Part shown: piece after piece, positions 1-8,112 of the stretch
How the letters are laid out: the number at the start of each line of letters is the position of its first letter
Position numbering within the stretch: the stretch's first letter is position 1
From: an uncultured Pseudodesulfovibrio sp.
GTDB taxonomy: Bacteria > Desulfobacterota > Desulfovibrionia > Desulfovibrionales > Desulfovibrionaceae
Assembly: GCF_963662885.1 (NCBI RefSeq)
Contig: NZ_OY760055.1
Location: forward strand, 692,001-756,000
Direction: 5' to 3'
DNA length: 64,000 bases
Made by a program: the position numbers and the translations under genes
The notes under the pieces: model-generated
The model's input: only the letters and a program-made list of their open reading frames with translations
Databases searched by the model: none
Told to the model about the DNA's origin: nothing

Positions 1-1
1 C

Positions 2-184
2 TCCGAGGTCGAAAAGACCTACTCCGTACGCGAATGGCCCGTGGTCGCCCGCGAGCCCATCAAGTCCGAACTGACCGCCTTCCTCGATGCCCTGCGCAAC
101 GACACTCCGGCTCCCATCACCGGCGAAGACGGCCTCGAAGTCCTCAAGACCTTCGAACGCCTCTTCGACAACCTGAACAGCTAG
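2..184 (+). CDS. Gfo/Idh/MocA-family oxidoreductase, C-terminal end (partial)
   Basis: Only the last 60 codons are in the window; the reading frame is open at the left edge and stops with TAG at 182-184. The tail has EPIKSELTAFLDALRN, then a GEDGLEVL stretch and a closing helix. This is the usual end of NAD(P)-dependent Gfo/Idh/MocA dehydrogenases, where a helix and a G-x-DG motif close the C-terminal sheet domain. The substrate cannot be told from this fragment. In Desulfovibrio-like genomes such genes often serve nucleotide-sugar or LPS metabolism, which would fit the envelope genes that follow, but that is inference. It is followed by a rho-independent terminator. Confidence 0.6.
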   Translation, partial: SEVEKTYSVREWPVVAREPIKSELTAFLDALRNDTPAPITGEDGLEVLKTFERLFDNLNS

Positions 185-208
185 GCGTCGCACCATACTG
201 ATAAAAAA

Positions 209-240
209 GGGTCGCCCCATTCGGAGCGGCCCTTTTTTTT
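209..240 (+). terminator. Rho-independent terminator after the oxidoreductase gene
   Basis: GGGTCGC pairs with GCGGCCC (one G-T wobble) and an eight-T run follows. It lies 25 bases after the stop codon. The T-run leads directly into the intergenic repeat. Confidence 0.85.
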
Positions 241-358
241 GCCTCCGGCGGCCGGGAGAAGGGGAAGGAAAACCCTTTGAAAAGGGCTTTTCCTTCCCCT
301 TCCCCCAATCCCCATCCTTTCCTAAACTTTTTCTATCCGCTTCGCGGTGCAGGCGCAT
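235..358. repeat. Structured intergenic repeat, copy A
   Basis: About 124 bases that recur nearly unchanged at 39529-39661. It begins in the T-run of the preceding terminator with TTTTTTGCCTCCGGCGGCC. It then holds a purine-rich long hairpin whose arms, 258-278 and 281-302, pair over 21 bases with one bulged base and a two-base loop. It ends with a CCCCATCCTTTCCTAAACTT tract and CCGCTTCGCGG. It fills the space between two convergent genes. It has no coding potential and no transposase is nearby. Its role is unknown; a REP-like element is the closest known class. Confidence 0.75.
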
Positions 359-394
359 GAAAAAGGCCTCTGACTCAGATAAGAGTTAGAGGCC
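359..394 (-). terminator. Terminator for the leftward BON lipoprotein gene
   Basis: GGCCTCTGACTC (365-376) and GAGTTAGAGGCC (383-394) form a 12-bp stem with one G-T wobble. Read leftward, the stem is followed by TTTTTC. The equivalent hairpin in copy B (39662-39697) has a different sequence but also pairs fully, so structure rather than sequence is kept. Confidence 0.7.
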
Positions 395-427
395 TGTACT
401 TCTTCTGGAGCGATTTTGGTGCAGCCG

Positions 428-464
428 AAAAAAAATGTGCAGATGGTCCGCTATCGGAAGCCGC
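428..464. repeat. Short conserved 3'-flank motif, copy A
   Basis: The segment has the core AAAAATGTGCAGATG followed by a CCGCTATCGGAAGCCGC block. It abuts the stop codon of the BON lipoprotein gene. The same motif abuts the stop codon of the mscS gene at 39869-39903. It belongs to the same composite intergenic element as 235-358. Confidence 0.6.
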
Positions 465-465
465 T

Positions 466-1125
466 CTACTTCGCCGCAACCGACCCCGGAGTCACAGGGG
501 TGTCCTTGGGGGCCTCCACCGAGATGTAGTCGATTACATCGGCCAGCCCGTTGACCTCTTCGGCTATGGCCAGGGCAGCCGTCTTCTGGCTGTAGTCCCG
601 GGTCCGTCCGATGAGGATGGCGTGAGTGCGGATGACTTCAACGCGGAGATCCGTGCCTTCCAGGCGTTTGGTGTTGCCGAATCGTTTGGTCAGCTGGTTG
701 AAAAGGATCTCGTCCCTGGCTGCGTCGCTTGCGGCCTGTTTGGCCGGAGAGAACGGGTAGAATTTGCAGGTGATGGTCTGGATGCCCTCAACCGTGGCGG
801 CCGTGCGCACGGCGTAGTCCGCCTGGTTGCGGCTCTTGACCCGGCCCACCAGATACGCCTTGCCTTCGATGACGTGGGCCGAAAGATGGAGATCGTTGAG
901 TATGAGGCGTTCGCGCAGCCTGCGTTCCATCTGCTTGTCGCGGACAACGTCCAGACAGCCGCCTTCCACGTTGTTGCGCGGCAGGTATTTGTCGGCGGTC
1001 ACCATGGCGTCGTAGCCGGTCATGGCGCCGCCGGCCACCTGAACGGCGGGATACAGCGCGCATCCGGCAAGGAGCGCGGAAAGGAGGACGGCCAGAGCCG
1101 CCTTGCTCGCAAATTCGGACATCAT
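466..1125 (-). CDS. BON-domain lipoprotein
   Basis: A 219-residue protein. It starts with a signal peptide and lipobox (LLAGC, Cys at about residue 22), so it should be lipidated and periplasmic or outer-membrane attached. Two BON-like modules follow, at about 65-120 and 135-205. Each has the typical amphipathic helix and a beta strand ending in G-x-V or G-R-T (YLVGRVKSRNQADYAV; AILIGRTRDYSQKTA). BON domains bind phospholipid or other ligands in OsmY and DolP and help stabilise the envelope. The start is an ATG-ATG doublet without a clear Shine-Dalgarno; either could be used. A second BON protein lies at 49711-50268. It is last in a leftward run with the glycosyltransferase and phosphatase genes. 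Confidence 0.85.
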   Translation of the reverse strand: MMSEFASKAALAVLLSALLAGCALYPAVQVAGGAMTGYDAMVTADKYLPRNNVEGGCLDVVRDKQMERRLRERLILNDLHLSAHVIEGKAYLVGRVKSRNQADYAVRTAATVEGIQTITCKFYPFSPAKQAASDAARDEILFNQLTKRFGNTKRLEGTDLRVEVIRTHAILIGRTRDYSQKTAALAIAEEVNGLADVIDYISVEAPKDTPVTPGSVAAK

Positions 1126-1178
1126 TGACCCAGAAGTATAGTCTAAGGTCTAGAGATTGTCTAACACTATCGGTCGCA

Positions 1179-2798
1179 TCAATCCTTGATGGCCAGGACG
1201 TGGACCAGTCCGGCGATGGACTGCCGGTCCACGACATGGAAGTCGGGCAGTCGTTTGCTGATGTCGTTCCAGTAATTTTCCCGGATGATCAGGACGGCCT
1301 TTTCCTGGGTCTCCATCTCATGGATGAGCATGTCGTAGTTGTCGTACTCCGCATAATCGTGCCCGGCATAGTAGGTGTAGATGCCGGAATAGACGCGGGC
1401 TGCATAAGGGGTGTAGCCGCGTTCGATGTAGTCCTTGAGGATGAGCGCCTGCCGTTTGGGGCTCATGGCGTCGTCCAGGGACGGGGCCGCCAGCATGCCC
1501 ACCGGGTAGATCCACAGGATCATGGCCAGGGCGCAGGTCAAAAGCGCGGAGCGGAATCCTTTGGCGCGCATCGAGTAGATGGCCGCGCCGCCAAGGATGA
1601 GCACGGTCGCGCACAGGCCCATGCCCCGGATGGGTACCGGCACCGGGATGAGGTCGCCCGCCAGGAGTAGGACCGCGCCGATGACGGCCCACAGGCCGCC
1701 CACCAATGTCCACAGCCTGTTGGCGCGGGCTTCGCTCATGGTCCGCAGGTCGTCGGCGATGAGCAGGGCCAAGGGCGGGAACATGGGCAGGACGTAGATG
1801 AAGACCTTGCCGGACAGGGACGAGAGAAACAGGAAGGTGGCCACGAACATGATCCAGAGCAGGCTCTTGGGTCCGGCGTGACGGCGTCCGCCCCACAGGG
1901 TTCCCCAGAACGGCAGGGAGAACAGCCGTTTCACCGGGGCGGTGAACAAAGCCAGGGTCCAGGGCATCCAGGCCAGGGGGAAGGCAACGCAATACCACCA
2001 CCACGATTCCTTGTGATGGAACGTATGGGTGGCCCGTTGCAAAATCTGTTTGCCGAGCACGGTGTTGAGCAGGAAGTCCGGTCCTTCGGCCAGAATCACG
2101 CCCAGCACCCAGACGGCGAGCATGGCGAGCATGGCCAGCAACCCCAGCCCCGTGCGCTTGGAAAGCAACCGCCTGGCCTCGCCCTTGAAGGCCAGGAACA
2201 CGGTGATGTTGACCAGCGGGAACAGGAAACCGAGCGGTCCCTTGACCAGGGTGGCGGCACCGGCCAGGACGAATCCCCAGACCGGCCACCAGCCTTCGGT
2301 CTCGTCGGTGTAGGCCCGATAAAAGGCGGCGTGGCTCAATATGATCAGGCCTGCGAACATCAGGTCCATGCGCGAGTAATGCAGCAGGGCCGCGACCATG
2401 AAGGTGGAGATCAGTATCAGCGTTGAGGCCAGGGAAGTGGTCTTGTCGAACTTGAGGGTACGCGCCAGCACGTAGGCCGAGAACAGGAAGAACAGACCGG
2501 AAAGGGCCGCGCCCAGAAAGAAGACCGCGGGCTGATGGAACGGGGTCAGCTTGTCCAGCAGCCAGAGGAACCAGAAGTAGACCGGGGGCTTGTCCGGGTA
2601 TGGCTGGCCGTTCAGGGCCAGGACGACCCATTTCCCGTGGGCGGCAAGGTTGTTGTAGGCGTCAGCGTAGCGGACCTCGTCCGAGAACCACAGGGCGCGA
2701 TTGTTCAGGGCGAACCAGGTCTGGGCCAAAACGGCCAGGGTCATGGTCAGCCAGGGGTGATTTTCAAGCCGGGTCCATATGGATTTGAGGGCGGTCAT
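1179..2798 (-). CDS. ArnT-like membrane glycosyltransferase (GT39/GT83 class)
   Basis: A 539-residue polytopic membrane protein with about 11-12 hydrophobic helices. Near the N-terminus, in the first periplasmic loop, it has FSDEVRYAD with the expected catalytic acid D40/E41, then a PDKPPVYFW motif at 69-77. These are hallmarks of the ArnT/PMT fold, which moves a sugar from an undecaprenyl-linked donor to lipid A or to proteins in the periplasm. Length matches the family. The start has a good ribosome site (AGGAGA). It begins one base before the stop of the PAP2 phosphatase gene upstream, so the two are probably translated together. A lipid-linked sugar donor recycled by a PAP2 phosphatase is a coherent pair. 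The sugar and acceptor cannot be told. Confidence 0.85.
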   Translation of the reverse strand: MTALKSIWTRLENHPWLTMTLAVLAQTWFALNNRALWFSDEVRYADAYNNLAAHGKWVVLALNGQPYPDKPPVYFWFLWLLDKLTPFHQPAVFFLGAALSGLFFLFSAYVLARTLKFDKTTSLASTLILISTFMVAALLHYSRMDLMFAGLIILSHAAFYRAYTDETEGWWPVWGFVLAGAATLVKGPLGFLFPLVNITVFLAFKGEARRLLSKRTGLGLLAMLAMLAVWVLGVILAEGPDFLLNTVLGKQILQRATHTFHHKESWWWYCVAFPLAWMPWTLALFTAPVKRLFSLPFWGTLWGGRRHAGPKSLLWIMFVATFLFLSSLSGKVFIYVLPMFPPLALLIADDLRTMSEARANRLWTLVGGLWAVIGAVLLLAGDLIPVPVPIRGMGLCATVLILGGAAIYSMRAKGFRSALLTCALAMILWIYPVGMLAAPSLDDAMSPKRQALILKDYIERGYTPYAARVYSGIYTYYAGHDYAEYDNYDMLIHEMETQEKAVLIIRENYWNDISKRLPDFHVVDRQSIAGLVHVLAIKD

Positions 2799-2799
2799 G

Positions 2800-3420
2800 T
2801 CATGATCTCCTGAAAAGCGAGGAATCGGCGATGATCACGGCGGCGAAACCGCCCACGCTGCACAGCAGCCAGCCGAAGAAAACGTCCGAGGGGTGGTGCC
2901 AGCCGAGGTAGATGCGCGAGAAGCCAACCAGTCCGAGGGACAGGCCGAGCAGGACGGTCAGGGCCGTGCGGGACAGGCGCAGAACAAGAGGCAGGGTCCA
3001 GCCGGTGTATTCGGCGGTGTGGCCCGAGGGCAGGGCTTCATGCGCGGCCCTGCCGGACAGTGGCTCGTACCAGTGTCCTTGGCCGGGACGCGGCCTGCCG
3101 ATGAGATATTTGGTGAAATGTACGGCCAGTCCGGCCACCAGTCCCTGGACCACGAGCAAGACCAGCACGAAGCGCAGCCGTTCCCGGTTGCCGGACCGCC
3201 AGGCGGTCAGGAGCATGACCGCATAGACGAGATAGAACAAGGGGTTGCACCAGTCGGTGACGATCTTCATGAACGCGGTCAGCCCGGTGTGGGCGGCGCG
3301 GAAGTCGGCAAAGAACAGGGCCGTGTCGCGCTCGCTGTCGAAACCGAGCCAAAGGGCGACGAGGATGAGCAGGAGCGGCGTCGAGTAGAGCGCCCAATGT
3401 TTCAGGGAAGTACAGCGCAT
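2800..3420 (-). CDS. PAP2-family membrane lipid phosphatase
   Basis: A 206-residue protein with about six membrane helices and the full three-part PAP2 signature: KYLIGRPRPG, PSGHTAEYTGW, and SRIYLGWHHPSDVF. The His in PSGH and the His in GWHHPSD are the catalytic pair. Family members dephosphorylate undecaprenyl pyrophosphate, phosphatidic acid or phosphatidylglycerophosphate on the outer face of the inner membrane. Its coupling to an ArnT-like glycosyltransferase suggests carrier-lipid recycling or lipid A dephosphorylation; this is inference. The hydrophobic N-terminal segment acts as a signal anchor. Confidence 0.88.
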   Translation of the reverse strand: MRCTSLKHWALYSTPLLLILVALWLGFDSERDTALFFADFRAAHTGLTAFMKIVTDWCNPLFYLVYAVMLLTAWRSGNRERLRFVLVLLVVQGLVAGLAVHFTKYLIGRPRPGQGHWYEPLSGRAAHEALPSGHTAEYTGWTLPLVLRLSRTALTVLLGLSLGLVGFSRIYLGWHHPSDVFFGWLLCSVGGFAAVIIADSSLFRRS

Positions 3421-3473
3421 GCGGGTTTATAAGCCATCGGGAGAGCCCAGGCAAGCCGGGGCGCGGCGGCGGT

Positions 3474-3671
3474 CTATGACTCGCCGTCTCCGTTCTGCGG
3501 GTAGGGTTCGTGGGTGTAGCGGGCCCAGATCTCGGGGCTGGCGTTCAGCTCCTTGAGAATATCGGTCAGGGCCTTGCCTTCCTGTTTCCAGTACTTGTCG
3601 GCATTGTCCGAACACTCGAAGGGGATGACCAGGGTGCCGTCCTCGGTCAGGAAGGGTTTTTTCTCGTCCAT
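3474..3671 (-). CDS. Small conserved-type hypothetical protein (65 aa)
   Basis: A short, acidic, soluble protein with no signal peptide. It begins MDEKKPFLTEDGTLVIPF and carries a single Cys in ECSDNADKYW, followed by an amphipathic helix (ALTDILKELNA). Codon use looks like that of its neighbours, and it lies 53 bases upstream of the PAP2 gene in the same direction, so it is probably expressed. I do not recognise the family. Confidence 0.6.
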   Translation of the reverse strand: MDEKKPFLTEDGTLVIPFECSDNADKYWKQEGKALTDILKELNASPEIWARYTHEPYPQNGDGES

Positions 3672-3769
3672 GGCCGGGGACTATTCCATGGAACCGGCGT
3701 AAAGACAAGCCTCCTCTTCGGGCAATGAATCGCCCGTGTCGACGGGGAGTTGGCGAGTCGCGCCGGGAA

Positions 3770-5539
3770 TCAGGCCACGGCCTGATCGTCCACGGCGAGG
3801 CAGACCTTGCGGTCGATTTCGCGCACCTTTTTGAGCACCGACTTGACGATGCGCTTGAACTCGCCCAGATCCTTGGATTCGTGCAGGTACTTGGCCTTGG
3901 TCAGCCCGGCCAGGTCCACGATCTCGTTGAACAGGTACGGGCAGTAGAGCGGGTCCTGCTTCATGAACAGTTCCACCCGGTTCAGGGCCTCATGCACCTT
4001 TTCCTGGTTCCCCTTGATGTCCTTGAACAGCTTGGTCAGGTGCTTTTCCGCGTTGCGCATGGATGTGCTCCACATGGGGGAGCGGGGCTCCAGATGCAGG
4101 GGCGGGACTGCGTGTCGGCAGTTGTTCAGGTCACGCAGGAAACTCTCCACCGCGCCTGGGGCCGAGGCCAGAATACCCTTGGTATAGGCAGTATCCACGT
4201 CTACTACCGTGGTGCCTTCGATAACCACGCCGCCGCCGTAGAGGTTGAAGATCGGGAAGTCGGACTGCTTGAGGTCCTCTTCCAGCTCGCGCTTGGCGGT
4301 CATGTACTGGACCGTGGTCAAAATCTCCTCGCCGTCCAGGTTGCGCGTGGTCTGGTGCCAGGAATACCGTTTCTCCGAGGTGGTGTGGTTGTGGTGGCCG
4401 CCCGAGTGGGACATGCCGTTGATCCAGGCGTAGTCCTGCCCGGCCAGGAGCAGATGGGAGACCCCGCAGTAGCGCAGGAAGCGGGACAGAGTCACCGATA
4501 CGTTGCCGCCCGCGTCCAGCACCAGATCGCGCTCCTGGAGCACCTTGGTGCCCACGCCGCCAACGGTCCACAGAGGCAGGGTCGGACCGGGATAGCGCTT
4601 GAGGATCATCGGATCGACCTTGGTGGAATAGACCAACGGGACGTCCTGGACGAAATCCGGGTCCAGCCTTTCAAAGACCTTGAGCATGGACTTGTCGTAG
4701 TCGATGGCCGCGCACAGGTGCGGCTTGATGCCCAGGTTCTGCAGGGACGGGATGGTCTGCAGGGCGCAGGTGTACAGCACGTGGCCCATTTTCTCTTTCA
4801 GCATCGGGGCCATGGTTTCGAGCGACGGGCCTGCACCGAGGATGACCGCGCCCACGCCCGCGCCCTTGCCCTGCATGGACTTGAGGCTGCCGTCGCGCAT
4901 GGCCTTGGCGAAGTTGTCGATCTCGTTGCCGACCATGACGTCCTGGCGGTGTCGCAGGGTGGACAGCTCCAGGGAAAAGTTTTCGAGCTTGTTCTTCAGC
5001 CAGGTGGCCCAGCGGGCGTACTCCGGCCCAAGCTGGCGGCTGGGGATGTCGCTCTTCAGATGAATCTGGCCGTAGATGAACTGCAGGTCCAGGTTGCGGA
5101 CCACTTCGGACAGGAACCGTTCGTCCGGGACCAGCAGATGAAACTTCCTGTTCTCGAAAAACGGCCGGTAGTCGGTCTGGCCGAGGCAGGCCAGGAGCAT
5201 CTCGGAGCGCGGCTCCAGCAGCATGACCTTATGGGAATCCGGGGTGTTGGAGAGCAGGTGGTTGACGCCGTAGCCGAGGTTGGAGCCGACCACGAAGGTG
5301 GCCGAGGTCCCGGCTTTTTCCGGATGCAGCCAGTTGCCGTACAACCCCTGCGGAGGCAGGGACTCGAACATCCCCTTGCCATTGTCCATGCGCCAGTCGT
5401 GCAGGCCGAACTCGTTGCGGTACAACCGCGTCTTGAGCATCTCCTCGTTGAACGGGCGGGTGGACAACCACTGGAAGATGGGGTTTCCGGTGCGTTGCAG
5501 GTATTCGATGTTGTCTTTCAGAAACGGATACGGATTCAT
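3770..5539 (-). CDS. Motility-accessory-factor-like (Maf, DUF115 / MptE-like) protein
   Basis: A 589-residue protein. The start at 5539 is chosen because the homologous part begins at MNPYPFLKDN and has a GAGG site upstream; the frame stays open much further upstream, but that part is antisense to the next gene. The central section has VILGAGPSLETM, the Rossmann-type nucleotide-binding loop of DUF115, then the characteristic LLAGQDYAWINGMSHS block. DUF115 proteins include archaeal 6-hydroxymethylpterin pyrophosphokinase (MptE) and Maf glycosyltransferases that put pseudaminic or legionaminic acid on flagellin. At this length, and with a long helical C-terminus, a Maf-like role is more likely. 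No flagellin gene is near. It is transcribed away from the cysteine synthase fusion. Confidence 0.75.
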   Translation of the reverse strand: MNPYPFLKDNIEYLQRTGNPIFQWLSTRPFNEEMLKTRLYRNEFGLHDWRMDNGKGMFESLPPQGLYGNWLHPEKAGTSATFVVGSNLGYGVNHLLSNTPDSHKVMLLEPRSEMLLACLGQTDYRPFFENRKFHLLVPDERFLSEVVRNLDLQFIYGQIHLKSDIPSRQLGPEYARWATWLKNKLENFSLELSTLRHRQDVMVGNEIDNFAKAMRDGSLKSMQGKGAGVGAVILGAGPSLETMAPMLKEKMGHVLYTCALQTIPSLQNLGIKPHLCAAIDYDKSMLKVFERLDPDFVQDVPLVYSTKVDPMILKRYPGPTLPLWTVGGVGTKVLQERDLVLDAGGNVSVTLSRFLRYCGVSHLLLAGQDYAWINGMSHSGGHHNHTTSEKRYSWHQTTRNLDGEEILTTVQYMTAKRELEEDLKQSDFPIFNLYGGGVVIEGTTVVDVDTAYTKGILASAPGAVESFLRDLNNCRHAVPPLHLEPRSPMWSTSMRNAEKHLTKLFKDIKGNQEKVHEALNRVELFMKQDPLYCPYLFNEIVDLAGLTKAKYLHESKDLGEFKRIVKSVLKKVREIDRKVCLAVDDQAVA

Positions 5540-5677
5540 GGCGCGGCCTCGCATGCTCAAAAAATGACGGTTCGGACGATAAAATGCAGTTTGCATGCCA
5601 GTTGCGCCAAGCCTGTTTTTGCCATACGGTGCGGGCATCCATTTTGAACCCAACCCGCATGATTTCAGGGCACTACG

Positions 5678-7957
5678 ATGAACGAGAACCTGCTTGAGCT
5701 GATCGGCAATACGCCGCTGGTGGAAATACGCCACCTCAATCCCAATCCGAACGTCAGGATTTTGGCCAAGATCGAGTGCCAGAACCCGGGCGGGTCCATC
5801 AAGGACCGCGTTGCCGCGGCCATGATCGAAGCCGCCGAGGAATCGGGCGAGCTGACCAGGGACAAGATCATCATCGAGGCCACTTCGGGCAACACCGGGG
5901 TGGGGCTGGCCATGGTCGCGGCCATCAAGGGGTACCGCATCAAGCTGCTCATGCCCGAAACGGCTAGCGAAGAGCGCAAGATGATCATGGCCGCCTACGG
6001 CGCGGAGTTGGAGCTGACCCCGGGCCATCTGGCCACGGACGGAGCCATCGAGCAGGCCTACCGCTACGCCCGCGAGGAGCCGGACAAGTACGTGCTCATG
6101 GACCAGTACAACAACCCGGCCTCCATCCGGGCGCACTACATGGGTACCGGGCTTGAAATCTGGAACCAGACCGGCGGCAAGGTGACCCACTGCGTCATGA
6201 CGCTGGGCACCTCGGGCACGGCCATGGGCATCGCCAAGAGGCTGCACGAGATGGGGCAGGTCTATGTCGCCGCCGTGGAGCCCTATGCGGGCCACAAGAT
6301 CCAGGGCCTCAAGAACATGCTCGAATCCTACCCGCCGGGCATCTACGACAAGCACGCCCTGGACGAGATTCTGCACGTGGAGGACGAGGTCGCCTTTGAC
6401 AACTGCCGCAGGCTGGCTCGGCACGAAGGCATTTTCGCGGGCATGAGCTCGGGCGCGGCGCTGGGCGGAGCCTTGCAGCTGGCCGAACGCCTGGACGAGG
6501 GGCTGATCGTGGTCATCTTCCCGGATTCGGGCGAGCGCTACCTGTCCACCCACCTCTACCGCCAGCGGTCCGGCAGCGGGGTGACGATTTTCGACATGGC
6601 CTCGGGCGCGGACAAGATGCTCAACACCGCATCCGGCCTGGGCGCGTACACCATGGGGCCGAGCCTGGACAACCCGGACGGTCTTGATTCCTGGCGCAGG
6701 CTTGCCCTGCTCGACGTGTTCGGGCGGCATCTGGCCGCGCGCGGCGTCAAGGTCGAGGGCGTGGCGGGGCTGGCCGACATGGATGACCGCACCCTGGCGG
6801 CGGCCCGCGAGGCGGGTACGGACCGGGCGTCGTTCGCTGCCGAGCGGCGCGAGGCGATCCTGGCGCGTGGCCGGGCCATGGGGCTGTCCGAGTCCCTGAA
6901 ATTTCCCCTGTCGGCGGACAGCAACGAGACCGCGCTTTCCCTGTGCCGCAAGCTGTTGGGCAAGGGGCTGGCCTATGAAAAGCTGCGCAGCGTCTATTTC
7001 GACGTGTTTCGCGACAAGCGGTACGGCGAGATCGGCACGGTCGACATGGACAAGGTGTCCGGCGGCCGTACCGTGGACCTGGATGCCTACGTCAAGGACA
7101 ACCCGCTGGACTTCACGCTGCTGAAACGCGCCTCGCTCATGGATCTGAAGCGCGGCGAGGTGTTGGAGACCCAATGGGGCAACGTGCGGCCGAGCTGGTT
7201 TTTGCAGCACGCGGCCATGGCCCTGGACGAATTGAGCCGCACCGACGTGATGATCGGCTCGGACAAACACCGCTTTCCGCACCTGGAAAACCTGCGCGCC
7301 ATCTGGTCCACGGCCGGGCGCGAGGCGCAGGCGTGGATGGTCTGCCAGCAGACCTCGGACGCCGAGGGCGAGACGCTCGCCACGGTGGCCGAAAAGCTCG
7401 GCGGCTATCGCGCCGCCCGCTTGTGGCTGCTCTCTGTGGCTACCCGCAAGCCGTTGTGCGCGTCCGACGAAAACCTGGCCATGTGGGCCCGCAACTGGCG
7501 GCGCATCCAGGAAGGCGCGGTGGCCCTGACCTTGGCGCTGGACGCGCGCGGCGACGCGGTCTCCACCGACGTGGAGCAGGCGGTCTTCGACGTCAAGGCG
7601 GCCTTCAAGACCGCGCTGGACGACGGCCTCAACCTCCACCATTTCTGGCCCGCCCTGTTCAAGTTCATCAAACAGGTCAACCAGTGGACCGCCGACAACC
7701 AGCTCACCGGCGCGGCGGCCAAGACCTGCCTCGACGAACTCAAGGCCATCGACACCATCCTCGCCATCCTCGACCCCGCCCAAATGCCCGTCCCTCTTGG
7801 CGACCTGCCGGGGGAAGTGCAAGGCATGGTCGCGGACAGACAGAAGGCGCGTGAGGCCAAGGACTTTGGCTTGTCTGACGAGTTACGGGACAAGATCGCG
7901 GCGGCCGGATTCAGGGTTGAGGATACCGGCGGAGCGCCGAGGGTGTTCAAAGCGTAG
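5678..7957 (+). CDS. Cysteine synthase fused to a cysteinyl-tRNA-synthetase-like module
   Basis: A 759-residue protein of two parts. Residues 1 to about 292 are a PLP-dependent cysteine synthase (CysK/CysM class): the PLP lysine K42 in GGSIKDR, the TSGNTG loop at 69-74, and the LGTSGTAMG phosphate loop. This part should make cysteine from O-acetylserine and sulfide. From about residue 300 to the end the chain aligns by eye with cysteinyl-tRNA synthetase: GSDKHRFPHLENL matches the SDLMFPHHENE region, a helical anticodon-binding-like part follows, and the C-terminus AREAKDFGLSDELRDKIAAA matches the CysRS tail closely. Key catalytic parts are missing. HIGH is replaced by GPSL-type sequence, KMSKS by an EGETL stretch, and most zinc ligands are changed. 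It is therefore unlikely to charge tRNA. A regulatory or tRNA-sensing role is inference. The ribosome site is weak (AGGG). Confidence 0.88.
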   Translation: MNENLLELIGNTPLVEIRHLNPNPNVRILAKIECQNPGGSIKDRVAAAMIEAAEESGELTRDKIIIEATSGNTGVGLAMVAAIKGYRIKLLMPETASEERKMIMAAYGAELELTPGHLATDGAIEQAYRYAREEPDKYVLMDQYNNPASIRAHYMGTGLEIWNQTGGKVTHCVMTLGTSGTAMGIAKRLHEMGQVYVAAVEPYAGHKIQGLKNMLESYPPGIYDKHALDEILHVEDEVAFDNCRRLARHEGIFAGMSSGAALGGALQLAERLDEGLIVVIFPDSGERYLSTHLYRQRSGSGVTIFDMASGADKMLNTASGLGAYTMGPSLDNPDGLDSWRRLALLDVFGRHLAARGVKVEGVAGLADMDDRTLAAAREAGTDRASFAAERREAILARGRAMGLSESLKFPLSADSNETALSLCRKLLGKGLAYEKLRSVYFDVFRDKRYGEIGTVDMDKVSGGRTVDLDAYVKDNPLDFTLLKRASLMDLKRGEVLETQWGNVRPSWFLQHAAMALDELSRTDVMIGSDKHRFPHLENLRAIWSTAGREAQAWMVCQQTSDAEGETLATVAEKLGGYRAARLWLLSVATRKPLCASDENLAMWARNWRRIQEGAVALTLALDARGDAVSTDVEQAVFDVKAAFKTALDDGLNLHHFWPALFKFIKQVNQWTADNQLTGAAAKTCLDELKAIDTILAILDPAQMPVPLGDLPGEVQGMVADRQKAREAKDFGLSDELRDKIAAAGFRVEDTGGAPRVFKA

Positions 7958-7976
7958 GGATTATTTGTAATAAGGA

Positions 7977-8020
7977 AGAGAAGAGGGCCGCCCTTAAGGG
8001 CGGCCCTCTTCTCTGTTTTT
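7977..8020 (+). terminator. Terminator built on a perfect 38-bp palindrome
   Basis: The arms at 7977-7995 and 7996-8014 are perfect reverse complements (19 bp each, core GAGGGCCGCCCTT), followed by GTTTTT. It sits 20 bases after the stop of the cysteine synthase fusion. Confidence 0.85.
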
Positions 8021-8112
8021 AAATCTATGCAAGATCAATCACGTTGATAGGGGCTTGTTGTTTCCCAAACTGCATTGTTGGTAGTCGCTGAAAAGCAATA
8101 TTTTGTAATTAG

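Noticed and set aside
5540..7822. A 1350-codon leftward open frame running from the Maf gene through the cysteine synthase fusion
   Set aside because: Only its last 589 codons match a family. The rest is antisense to a clear gene and open because of the GC-rich codon pattern.
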